In this document: positions 36,157-47,160 of the stretch, piece by piece
Layout: each line of letters begins with the position of its first letter
Numbering within the stretch: position 1 is the first letter of the stretch
From: Nageia nagi
Lineage: Eukaryota > Pinophyta
Reading direction: 5' to 3'
Length of the DNA stretch: 64,000 nucleotides
Assembly: GCA_050084985.1 (NCBI GenBank)
Contig: JBITNC010000002.1
Location: 7,936,001-8,000,000, forward strand
Made by a program: the position numbers and the translations under genes
The notes under the pieces: generated by a model
Told to the model about the DNA's origin: nothing
The model's database searches: none
What the model saw: only the letters and a program-made list of their open reading frames with translations

Positions 36157-36839
36157 GTATTTTGTTCCCTGCTTTAGTGATCTCCACTAAATTTATTTTG
36201 CCTAAATTCAAGGACCCATGGCTCCCACCCTGATGCTTTGTTGGCTTATTCTTTTATGTGAGATGACCCTGGCAATTTGATTTTCGTTTTATTTTTGCCT
36301 ACACAATGGGTGCAATTCATTTTTTTATCCTTTAGCCTTTTTGGTTACGATGCACGATGGTATAGCAAGATTCCACAACGCCTTGGGACGAGGGAACGTG
36401 TTCCCAAAAACAGGGAACAAGTGAAATCATTTTTATGAAACATCTTGGGAACGGCAAAGGGAACAACAAGTCTAATACTAGTAAAAATTCCAAGAATTTT
36501 CAAATTTTTGAAATTTTATTGTTTCAAATTCATTCTTATTTAATATTATCAATTCACTCTTGTATACAAAACTTCTAACTGAAATTAAAAATTCAAGTAT
36601 AAATTAGAATATCAAAATGAACTATAATCAATGATCATACGACATAACGTCATTATATTTGAATCAATCTAGTACATAACGAATCATGATAGATGTGAAA
36701 TCTCAAATCAAAAATATTGGAGTTTGAAATCGTAGTAGTAAAACTATAAAACTAAATACATAAACTAGACTTTGACATGAATATGTCAAATCAAAATGCC
36801 AAAATGGAAAAATCAAAATAATGGCTTGAAATCCTACTC

Positions 36840-38640
36840 TCCTAAGCTATTTGATGAGTTGCCCTCATCATCCAACTAAAGAGCCTTCAATGACACTCTA
36901 AGCATCCCCTCCACCTAATCATCATCCTGAAGCAGAAGATCGCATGCCTCCTCCACATCAACATTCCACTTTGAAGTTGGATTAGCCATGTACTCTTACC
37001 TAACTCTGTCATGAAGGCGAAGATAGCTATGCACAGCTACTAGCTTCTCCACTCTACAAGAAGTAAGCCTGCTCCTCCTCAAACTATAAATGAAACCATA
37101 GGTGGAACATTTTCTTTCTGCTACAGATGAACTACCAACCTACAAAAGTATTTGATATGTTTTATTATACAACTTAATCATGTGAGAAACAATCATTCAA
37201 ATATTTAATTGGATCTAGTTCTAGTTCTACCAACCTTATAAACAAGTATAATGGAAAGTTGCTTCAAGTGTGGAGCATCATCCCCATATAGATCCCACCA
37301 TCCAATGGAATCCCTTTTGGCAATGGTAGCCCTATGCTCTTTGCACACTAGTAGGTAGAAACACGGACTATCAAGTCTCACAAATCTCACAAACTCATCT
37401 CTAATTATGACATCCTCCTCCTTGGTATACATCTTTAAAACGAATTCCTTAAATCCCTTTTTCACCTCAAAAAATCTTCATTAGGTGTCATTCTCCCATC
37501 CCTAGGTGCATACCACTTTAGATTCAACACATACGTAGTTGTATGTATAAGTCTATTCATCTTATCACATCTATAAGAAATAGAAAAATTTTAAATAAAG
37601 TTAAAAAACTACATGAACAATAAACAATACAAATTGAAACTACAATCAACATTTGTTACCTCTTCTATATAATGGGTCTAATATGCTCTTCATAAAAAAA
37701 TGGATCTTTAACATAAATTATCTTTTTCGATTCCCCAAGCATGCTATCAAAAGTTTCATGTATCTCTCCTAAATTAGGAGAATCTATATAAGCATATCTT
37801 ATTACAGCAACAATTGAGGCAATGAAAGATATAATGTACCTACAAGAAATTTAAAAAAAAAAAAATTAAAAAACAATATGAATAATCAACAATCCAAATT
37901 CAAACTACGAAAGTGTGACTTCATTAATTTCAAGTGTTCAACTTTTGTTACCTGGTTTGAGCCCACCAACTATCATCTAAGACTTTATCTCTAAATCTTT
38001 TGCCCTCCTTTGTCTAAGATTCCAACCATTTCTTCCATTCTAAGCATACTACCATGGATTGTAGTACGTCTTGCACCTCAAGCATTCTCTTCAATAGAAT
38101 GAAACAGATGGCATATCTTGTTTTTGCTAGTTTGAAGGAGCAAATGAGGGCCAATAAGATGTGATGGTTGCAAATAAACATTTGCAAGTCTCTAGCCTCT
38201 GCAACTACATTCTTCACCCAAGCCATCTTCCAAATGTACTTCAATGTATTATTCAATGCATGAACACAACATTGGGTCCAAAAAATATGTCTACAAGTGC
38301 TCTTTACTAGTTTCCTTACACATTGACAAATATGGGTTGCATGCGTAATAAGTTGTACAAATAAAAAAATTTAAAAAAACTAAAATTTGCACAAAAAAAA
38401 TACTAATAATAACACTTGAATGCACAACAAAAATGAGTGATTTACCTACACAACATTGGACGGTCCAACCTTCTCAATAATGTCCTTCAATAGAAGGAAC
38501 TGGAACTTTGCATCCTTTTTCCACGAGCAATCAATAGCCCATAGAAAAAAAAGACCATTCGCACATGTCACAATAATGTTGATGAGTGGACATTAACGAA
38601 TATCAATCCACCCATCCATGACAATGGAACAACTACTTTT
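36840..38640 (-). pseudogene. hAT transposase C-terminal part (copy B)
   Basis: Minus-strand exons, from upstream to downstream: the catalytic-region start near 38580-38640 (SSCSIVMDGWIDIR); 38014-38256 with WVKNVVAEARDLQMFICNHH, equivalent to 48960-49200 of copy A; 37205-37465 with DEFVRFVRLDSP and IGWWDLYGDDAPHLKQL; and a degraded dimerisation region about 36840-37150. Intron-like gaps and stops are present. The transposase would cut and join element ends. This copy is dead. Confidence 0.8.
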
Positions 38641-38649
38641 AAACATGTT

Positions 38650-41214
38650 GGGTGGTTTTTCTTTTCTACCTTGCAAGTAGGTGAATAAGTGTAAGGTTAG
38701 CAAAGACACCAACACCTTAGGTGGAAGGGCGTTACCCCTACCTGCTATGAGGACTGGTTACCTCAGGTCTCTCTTCTAGGATGGTGCAAGAACAAAGCTC
38801 AAAGATTGGCTAAGATGTTTGAAGCTGCCACCAACTCAAATAATATTTGTTTGTCAAGGACTCGGATTGTCTCAGTGCCTAAACAAGGGTTGTTTCTCAG
38901 ATACTGTAAGTAAAGGGTGTGAAAAGCTGTGCAACGAAAATGAAAAATAAAAGAAAAATAGGAAGATTAGAGATGGCTGGAGGCATATGCATTCAGCCCA
39001 CTTGCATGAAGATCCACCGATGAGTACAGTGTTTGAATGTCAAGTTCCTCCGAGTTTGTTATGGATTCCAAGCACCCACCTATCCTTTCATTCTAGCCAA
39101 CAACACAAATGGTCTCGAAGAAGGATATATCCTCTCACACAAGCCAACAACACAAATGGTCTAGAGGAGGGAGCAAGCGTCTAAGGGGGCAAGGGAGTTG
39201 GTTGTGTCATGAAGGGCATTCTCAACAAGTGGATGAAGTTCTCATGTTAAACGTCACGGGGGAACACACTTCAGAATTATACAAGTCTTGTTGTATACCA
39301 TGAGCGATCACTCTTTTACCCATCTCTCAAGAGGTTTGCAAAATGCCCCAAGCATCTAAGCAACACACATCAATAATAACATTACATGCCATAGCTCATA
39401 GCAACAAAGAAATGGAGTTGTGCAATTTAACTTAAAGATCATGCCACATTCACAATAGACAAGTACTTACTAGGAAGAATTATTTTACTCGTCTATTAGC
39501 AAATGTTCATGTCCACAATCCAAAATTCCATCCCCCTACAAATGAGCATTCAAGGAGTATAAATAGTTTTCATGGCAACCTTAAGTGTTGCCCTAAACCT
39601 AATGCAAATTCCAAGAAAATTGAAAGAGGTCCAATAAAAATCCGCCACATGGCATTACAAGATTTATTCCAACACTTGTGGGAGCAAATCCTCATCTATC
39701 ACAAGTCTGAATCAAATTTAAAAAATCTTTGAAATCCAAATTTAAAATAAATTGCAATAAAATTAAATTAAACTAAATTGTTGCAACAGCACGCCTCTAT
39801 GCTCTTCAGGTGCCCTTATACTTATTTATATCCACCTTTGTAACTCTTGGCTTACCTGTTCACCTTTTGGCACCTGCGAGGGCAATCTAGTAGCCTGCAT
39901 GTATCATTGGGATGACCTGGGACCTTGTCTTTGAAATTTGGCCATCTTGGGTGCATGCCTCTTTTACTCAAGATCTTCATAACTTCACCTTCTCCTAGGC
40001 CCAGGCCCCTCTAGATTTTACCTCGAATGCTTTCTAAAGATTTTCCAAGCTTGGAGCATGCCAAAAAAGGTCACAATCTTGTCTTTTTTTTAGATGCGAC
40101 ATACTTGTTTTGCCTGCCTAAACTTGGAGCATGCCAGAAAAAAGTCAAGATTTTGTCTTTTTTCCGGTGCGACAGACTTGCCAATCTCCCCAGTTTGGCC
40201 ACATGCTACAAAAAGTCAATTTTTTATCTTTTTTTCAATGTGCCCATCCTGCCAATTGTCCCAACTTGGGTACATGCCAAAAAAAGACAATATTTTGTCT
40301 TTTTTTATTGCATGCTTGCCTACTAATGCCCATATTTGGTTGTTTCAGACCTTTGAGTGCAAAACATAGCCAAAATTTCACGTTTCTCCTCAATCTGAGC
40401 TCCTCCTTGGTTGGGCACATGCCACAAAAAGTCAAAATTTGTCTTTTTGGGAGCATGCGCCTGTCGTCCCAAGCCTATCTGTGTCTGATGTTGATCTTGA
40501 AAGTTCATGCCTTAGTCAAATTTTGCCTCGAGCTCAACTTGGGCGGCCTACTGTCCTGGGCGCACGCCACAGAAAGACAATCTTGTCTTTTTGAGACATG
40601 CACTCGGCCCTAAGGTGCTCCAATCTTGCTTGTTCGATCTCAACTTTGTCCTGGGCGACCTCCTGATCTGGGTGCATGCCACGGAAAGACAAAATCTTGT
40701 CTTTTTGAACCACGTGTTGGGTCTTTGGGAGAGCCAAATTGGCCTCTTTACCTTAACACTTCGATTTGCTCCTCTTCTCGATCGAGCGCAAGCCAAAAAA
40801 AGACAAAATCTTGTCTTTTGGAGGCATGCGCTTGTCCTCAAGATGCCTTGGTTTGCTTCCTTTGCTCTTCATCTCGACCTACGTGGCTCCTGAACTTGGA
40901 CGCATGTCGTAGAAAGACAAAATCTTGTCTTTTGGAGATGTGCGCTAGCTTGGTGGGGGGCTGCCCTTCACCTTGCTCTAGCTCGAACTTGACCTATATT
41001 CCCTAATTCACCTAGACTCAATTTCTTGATTCTAGACTTCAGTCATTTTTTTGGAAATTTTGAGCTTCATCTAACATGGCTAAGACTAGGAAAGTTGTGA
41101 CACTTATGTGAAGGACGATGGATGTGATAACCAGGTGGTTGAAGCTCCAAAATAGGCCTGACATCGCTTAGAGCAAAAAGTGCGGGGGTCCACAAAATCG
41201 CAGGACTTTGGGGC
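38650..41214 (-). mobile_element. ORF-less relative of the 21-27 kb element (copy 2), inserted in hAT copy B
   Basis: It splits the hAT transposase gene with a 5-bp duplication ATGTT (38645-38649 and 41215-41219). In minus-strand order it has the palindrome array (about 40940-40060), some 300 bp without coding sequence, then a 1-kb LTR-like part (about 39705-38646) matching 21085-22057. The long ORF of copy 1 is absent. The extreme edges match copy 1, so the two define one family: copy 2 is an internal deletion derivative, or copy 1 gained the ORF. Confidence 0.65.
40060..40945. repeat. Array of nine palindromic modules (copy 2)
   Basis: Modules begin at about 40061, 40134, 40207, 40277, 40423, 40569, 40682, 40793 and 40912. 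The best one, near 40786-40830, has left arm GCGCAAGCC, core AAAAGACAAAATCTTGTCTTTT and right arm GGCATGCGC, an inverted repeat of about 45 bp. Spacing is 70-150 bp. Spacers are only loosely similar, so selection or conversion may act on the palindromes. Confidence 0.8.
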
Positions 41215-41223
41215 ATGTTATGC

Positions 41224-41850
41224 ATGTACTCTTCATCTCCTCCATCATCAAACTACACTTATTATATTGGGAACAACATTTTTCAACCATGTCCTCTTCA
41301 TCTCCTCCATTATCAAACTTCATTTATTATATTGTTTTTCCAGAAGGGAAGTACAAAGTCTAGTATCACCAGAAAGTAAATATGATGGCCATGCTCCCTT
41401 ATTTTTTCGAATGCATCCTTGAAGTAAAGTGAGCGTGCAAGATGCAAAGGCAACCTATGTGCATAAAAAAAATATTCTTAGTGCATCATTAGCTTTCTTT
41501 TTTGCTTGCAAGTTAAGTGCATCAGCTATGTTCCCTCTTTTTTTGTGGTCAGCCCAAAGAATTGGCAAACTAGAGAAAGGATGACTTTCTTGTGCTGAGG
41601 ACGAGGAAAATGCATAGGTAGTTGTAGAATATTGACCATGTTTTAATCCTTTAATTTTAAATGTGGCCTCATGCACAATCCTTTTGGTTTCTTCAAATTG
41701 GAATTTGTTCATAGATTTACAAGCTCTCACCCTTGTCCCTAGTTTGTCTGTAAGATGTGACTCAACGCTAGTGTAGCTACCTACCTTTAAATACATGCTA
41801 CAGAAATGACATTTCCAACTTCTTCCTTCCCCAACAATGTTTTTCCTTGG
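41224..41850 (-). pseudogene. hAT transposase N-terminal part with BED finger (copy B)
   Basis: Minus-strand frame at 41455-41796 reads SYTSVESHLTDKLGTRVRAC, the BED zinc-finger C-terminal half. It then has a Ser-rich linker and KKRGNIADALNLQAKKKAND, equivalent to KKRNIAKALNLQQKERVDD in copy A. Continuation to 41224 matches copy A until the 38650-41214 insertion, and includes a local duplication of GATGGAGGAGATGAAGAG. Frameshifts make it non-functional. Confidence 0.8.
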
Positions 41851-42696
41851 TCTAAATTTGTTACAAATTGAAACAAAGATTTATTACTCTGAAATGGTCC
41901 TTTAACAAAGCTTTTCAACATTAAAGATGGACAATCAAAACTAGGGGTAGTAGAAAATTCAGTTTCAGTTTTTGTTTGTGATTGTTGGACATTTTTTCCT
42001 CTATTTGAATTTTTGTCTCTGACTCATAAGTATAACCCTCAAGCTCAGTATCACTTATATTAGAAAAAAATTGAATAAACAACTGCTAAATTCAAAATTG
42101 GAAATGGATAGTGATATAAGAAACTGAAATATCCTTTAAAGTTTGTAACTTGTTCTTCTTCTTTAGTTGCTCCAAGTTCTTCCTCCTTACTGTTGTCTTT
42201 CTCCTCCTTATTGTTGTCTATTTTCTCCTTACTATTGTCTTTCTTCTTTGTTGTTGTTAAAAAGATTTTGGATGAGTAAGAATGAAGTGTTTTCAGTTTG
42301 CATGCAATTATAAAGTCACTTTTAGGATTTGGGGGGTGGGGACATTGATGGGACCCACCCCATCTAATTTTTAATTAAGTTTTTAATTTTTTTTAAGGCT
42401 GACCGCTCACAGCTTGGGAAACACTTGGTCCTTTCCGGGAACGGCCAACCACTCACTCTCGCCTTCTCAAAGGGCCCACAGAGAGGGAATGGCTCCCCAC
42501 TCTTCAATTGGACTCACAAGAAGGGGAACACCTACCCACTTCCTTGAGGCCATTCTCGAGAATGTTTGAACCGTTCCTCAAAAGTAGGGAACACCCAAAA
42601 AACACTACCCAAGGCATTCCCACGTTCCCAAAACAAGGGAACACCAAGAATGCCTCCTCCAGGGGGGACGCATTCCCATTGAATCTTGTGGTATAG

Positions 42697-43400
42697 GGAA
42701 GGGGTCCAATGACAACCCTTTTAAGACAACCAAAAAAAGCTTAGGCTACATATGTTGCAGAGTTGCAGACAACATGTGGAAGGGGGCACATCTCCTTGTA
42801 GGTGGAGAACACTATGGTGAGAGTTTGTTAAGCATAGAAAAATTATTGGAGGGTAGAAGGAACGTTTGGCATTTGTATCCATGAGCTAAGATGGTGTTGA
42901 GTTCGCAACAATATAATATTGTAGTCAAAAAGATTAGGCTAGAAACCTGTTAACAATAGAGTTGAAATAGTAACAAAAGGAAAATGATATAGCTTGGCAT
43001 CAAATGAAGGTTATCCCAAGTTAAATGGTCAGGCAAATCCATCAATATTACCATGTGGAATACAATCAGCTAACTAAAGCAATATGCATGGTTGAAATCA
43101 CACACCTGTTATCCAAAATTAAATGATAAGCTAAATCCATTAATTTTGCCACACAATATAATGCTTCATAACTAGGATAGCACTCCAAGTATTAAAACAA
43201 TTGGAAGCAGTTTTTTTATTTATTAAGAGAAAATTTATATGTAGAAAGGCAACCACCATGTGGTACTATTAAGGTTTCAAATTCAAGTTTCAGAAACCAC
43301 GATGTGATTCAACCAAACTGGTTACAAGAACATTTTAGGTAGGAAAACGGTGAATTTGTAAATACTCAGAATAAATTTTTATCTCACTTACATTTGCCTG
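42697..43400. other. Non-coding stretch
   Basis: No supported frame or element. It is the original flank of the hAT insertion site. Confidence 0.4.
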
Positions 43401-43409
43401 AGAAGCTTA

Positions 43410-44610
43410 AACAACCTCCCTTTCACATTAAAAACGACCCAACTCTAGTGCTGCACGTAAGATTTTCAGGCTAAATGTTGTCTTAAGCTTTCTCAAGAGA
43501 CTTAGAGTATTCCTCCTTGTAAATAAAACCACTAAACCGAGTTATTTCATATGGAATTTCAATCACATTTTCATATTTTACTGTTTACGTTAATGTGGTT
43601 GAGAATCTTGAACAAACTCCGTCTCATGTTTTGATGATAACAGCGTGGACGGTGACTGCCAAGTAAATTATAACAGTGTGAATGATGATTGTCAGGTGAT
43701 GGATCTGAGCCCGCATATCCGCAACCGCAAGAGTCAAGAATGCAATGATGAAAATAATGATGACTCAGGTAGTAGATCTTGCTCAATGGAAGGATTTAAG
43801 GAAGGAATTCAGGGTGTAAGCAGGCAACAGACTGAAGGCCTTCTTGAAAAACCTCCAGGAAAACACTGTTCGGACACAAATGAAGAGAAAACTGAAAATA
43901 AAGTTTCAAATGCTCTAGATTCAAAGAAAAGAAAAAAGAAAGATTCATCCAAATCCCTGAAGATTCGATGAAAAAACTTAGACTGAATACGAATCATTGA
44001 TTGAAGTGGCTGAGGAAGCAACGCACAGGTATTATTTGAGAAGCCTGAAATGTAGAAATACATTTTCAAACTTAGCAAGATATCCTGAGACAAACGATTG
44101 AGCTAGGGTGTCCGTAGTAGTTATCTGTGGTGACCATAGCTATCAGTCTCCGTAATGCCTAGATGTTGTTGGCAAAGTTTCTTGGTAGTTTGCGGAAGCA
44201 ACACGTAGTTATTATTTGAGAAGCCTGAAATGTAGAAATACATTTTCAAACTTAGCAAAATATTCTGAGACAAACGATTGAGCTAGGGTGTCCGTAGTAG
44301 TAATCTGTGGTGACCATAGCTATCAGTCTCTGTAATGCCTAGATTTTCATGAGCCATATAATTGAAAATCTTTCTCTGTAAATGCAGGTTTTGGGATCCT
44401 GCTTTTTGAAAACCCACTTTTTTTACCTTTATCGGAAAAAAAAACTCCCTCTCACGTTGAAACCAGCCAACTCTAGTGTTCTAAATAAGATTTTCATGTT
44501 AAATGTTCTCCTACGCTTTCTAAAGAGACTTAAACCTAGTTACTTCATATGTAATCACATTATTCAATTACATTTTCATATTTCACTGTTTATCTTAATG
44601 TGTGGCTAAG
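43410..44610. repeat. Duplicated blocks around a small ORF
   Basis: About 200 bp at 43410-43610 reappears at about 44440-44610: CCAACTCTAGTG, AAGATTTTCA(G/T)G(C/T)TAAATGTT, CTTTCT(C/A)AAGAGACTTA, ACATTTTCATATTT(T/C)ACTGTTTA. In between lies an exact-period tandem pair (44013-44168 and 44193-44345, offset 180 bp) sharing CCTGAAATGTAGAAATACAT and GATTGAGCTAGGGTGTCCGT. At least two successive duplication events are needed. Confidence 0.75.
43645..43971 (+). other. Charged 108-codon frame, possible exon
   Basis: The open frame begins at a GTG after TGATGATAACAG, so it may be an exon rather than a complete gene. It is rich in Asn, Asp, Ser and Lys and ends SKKRKKKDSSKSLKIR, a nuclear-localisation-like basic cluster. 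I recognise no family. It lies between two duplicated blocks (43410-43610 and 44440-44610). Confidence 0.25.
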
Positions 44611-44920
44611 AGGGCCTTGGTTGTGTAATCAAAACATATGAGGTGAGAAGGCCTTAGTAGTGAAAATTGTCATAATGCAAAGGCTTAGCAGTAAAGTTAT
44701 CATGAATAAATGCTGATGTAGTGGGCAGGAGCCCTACCAAACCCCACAGGCCACTACAGGCAACAAAACAAACATATACATTAATGTATATTTGCATGGT
44801 CAGTCCACCTACTCAAGACACAGCCTCAAATTTCATGCACAAAACAACTGCCAAAAATATATCCTAGTCTGACCTAAAAGCTAGCTAATTTCCAAAGTTT
44901 AGCTTTTTTGGCTTACAAAA

Positions 44921-45268
44921 CTATATCCAACAAAGAAAATTTAAAAGATGGTAAAAAAAATTATAATGGAAACAAGATATTTTGATGGGCCCACAAGGTC
45001 TCAACTTCCAAATAAGCACACAAGGTATTGTCAATAGTAGAGGTTGATCATCCTCAAGAATCCCAACAGTCCCTTTCATAGTTGGGTTCAAATACTATAT
45101 CCAACAAAAATTTAAAAGATGATAAAAAAATCATAATGGACACAAGATATTTTGATGGGCCCAGAAGGTTCCAACTTCCAAATAAGCACACAAGCTACTA
45201 TTGTCAACAGCAGAGGTTGATCATCCTCAAGACTCCCAACAGTCCCTTTCATAGTTGGGTTCAAGAAC
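44921..45268. repeat. Tandem duplication, 174 bp
   Basis: Units 44921-45094 and 45095-45268 share ATTTTGATGGGCCCA, AACTTCCAAATAAGCACACA, AGAGGTTGATCATCCTCAAG and CCCTTTCATAGTTGGGTTCA. It is non-coding. Confidence 0.85.
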
Positions 45269-45269
45269 T

Positions 45270-47152
45270 ACAATTTTCTTTAAGCTTTCTTTCAGCAGTA
45301 TACTCACCTAAAAATGTTTGTATTAGTAGATTTTAGCAACATACCTATCCCTGAATTTGAATAACAAAATCAGCTTGAAATAGCAACAATGTCATTGCAA
45401 GCATTGTGATAGAACATGAGGCAATGCACTCTAGTATTTTTGTTTATATAATAAAGTACCTTTTGCTGCTTTTGTTTATTACTCACAAAAATTCCAACAT
45501 CACTTGAAAATACCTATCATATAGTATGATAAATGTTGAAATATCCAGTGTAATGCATAAATGTTCATAAAGAAGCTCGAGTTCTACTTTTATTATACAA
45601 GTTTAGAAAAGAATGTCTCCTTGTGACATATCTAAATCTATTTCGACATAAATATTCAAGTCAAGAGAAAAACAAAGGCAGTGAATAGACATGTTATGTG
45701 CCTTCTAGGAATCTAAATTAAAAGCTTTTACAAGCCAAACAAATTTGTCATCCTTGCTATTATTGATACTTTCAAGTACTTGTATGCGAATTACATTATC
45801 TATTTTACAAATTAAAGGCGGACAATTAATCAACACAGTCAACATTAGACGGCAACATCCTGTAAATAATTATTTGTGTTGCACAATACTAATGTGTTAA
45901 TTGAATTTGCATATTTGTAATAATCTTAGTTTGAAAAAAACAGAATATTCTTCAGATAACACTGTGATGCAATAAAGCCTGATGTACGATCTGGCTTGCT
46001 GACCTTTAAATGTTACCGACAACACGTTGAATGAGAACTTACTCCAACTGAATCCATATTTTATACTTGTTGTGCGTGAAAGACAATAACAATTCTTAAA
46101 AAAAAAGAAAGTGGAGATTCTTGGTGGCAAGAACTTGAAATACAAAAGCAGGAGGTGCACTGGGATCTACATCTGAGTCTGGGTAGGGGCAGTGCAGAGG
46201 AGACTCAAGTGAAAAGAATATTCAAACTCACATTGCGATGAAGGTAGTAGCCTCTAGAGTTCTGATAGTTAACAAAAATAGCCTCTAGAGTTCTGATAGT
46301 TAACAAAAAGAGAGCATTAACAAGAGCAAGAGACAGAGTCACGTCAGAAGTAAATGGGTGGTGGAAAAAAAATAATGATAACTTGAAAAAGTTCTCCAGA
46401 ACCTAGAATAGTTGAAAGCTGACAATGCATGTACATTTTCAAAATTTGTATACTCTCTGGCTTATCGTTCTGCTTTAACTCTTTTCAATAATTCCAATAG
46501 TCTTGAATCTGGATATCATATCAAACTATGTGTTAGAATTCAATCTGAGAACAATCTATTATTCTCTTTATTCTTCATCCTAGGAGAACCCCCTAGAGAT
46601 TCATAGAAACATAAAAATCCAACATTGCCAAAAAGTTGAAAACACATAAAACTACATAGTTTTGGATATAAGTTTTCGCTCATTAGGCATGATATAAGCC
46701 TTCATAAACTGTAATCAGATGCAAAGTTCCACATCTCATCTCCTCCATTAACCAGTTTTTCATAATAGCATATAGCTATGAAAAACTCATGTTATCACTC
46801 AGATTGCAGATTTGTTCATCTATGTAAACCAGCACTGTGGACGCTTGAGTTAATGAGTGTCATTCATAGATGTATTCCACAGTTACAATTATTTGTATCA
46901 ATAAGCCCACCTTCCGTGCCCACAATTAGACATCCTTAGGTTAATTATAAGGTTAAGGATTATACATCTTTCTTATATCTTACCCTAATACGCAAGTGAC
47001 CATTGCAATATCATTCATTTGTGTAGTGAAATCTCTGGGTGCTTGTTGGTACTTTTCTCTTAGCAATGCTGGGTATAATCTACAGTCCCAAGCATTTGAA
47101 GAACTTGTTATGATCAGCAGAAGAAGCTGGGAAAAGTCTAGGAATTTGGTCA
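45270..47152. other. Non-coding stretch with one 31-bp tandem duplication
   Basis: No gene can be supported. At about 46248-46310 the unit TAGCCTCTAGAGTTCTGATA plus GTTAACAAAAA occurs twice with a 31-bp period. The rest is AT-rich intergenic or possibly intronic sequence. Confidence 0.45.
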
Positions 47153-47160
47153 CTTGTTAT

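Larger units (their letters stand above)
36366..42688 (-). mobile_element. hAT transposon, copy B (degenerate, interrupted)
   Basis: A perfect 8-bp target duplication TGGTATAG (36358-36365 and 42689-42696) brackets it. Terminal inverted repeats CAAGATTC / GAATCTTG define its ends. Without the 2.57-kb insertion at 38650-41214 it is about 3.76 kb, close to the 3.72 kb of copy A at 47161-50884. Subterminal DNA on both sides carries many GGGAAC/GTTCCC motifs. Coding remnants on the minus strand match copy A. Eight-bp duplications and a BED/dimerisation transposase are diagnostic of hAT. Confidence 0.9.

Noticed and set aside
40060-40945. CRISPR-like appearance (regular palindromic repeats with unique spacers)
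   Set aside because: The repeats are diverged, spacing varies from 70 to 150 bp, there are no cas genes, and the context is a plant nuclear genome with transposons.
40027-41006. Overlapping ORFs on both strands with repeated K-T-K-S-C-L-F-E type peptides
   Set aside because: They arise because the palindromic modules read alike on both strands. They have no start context or domain, and the phase is fortuitous.
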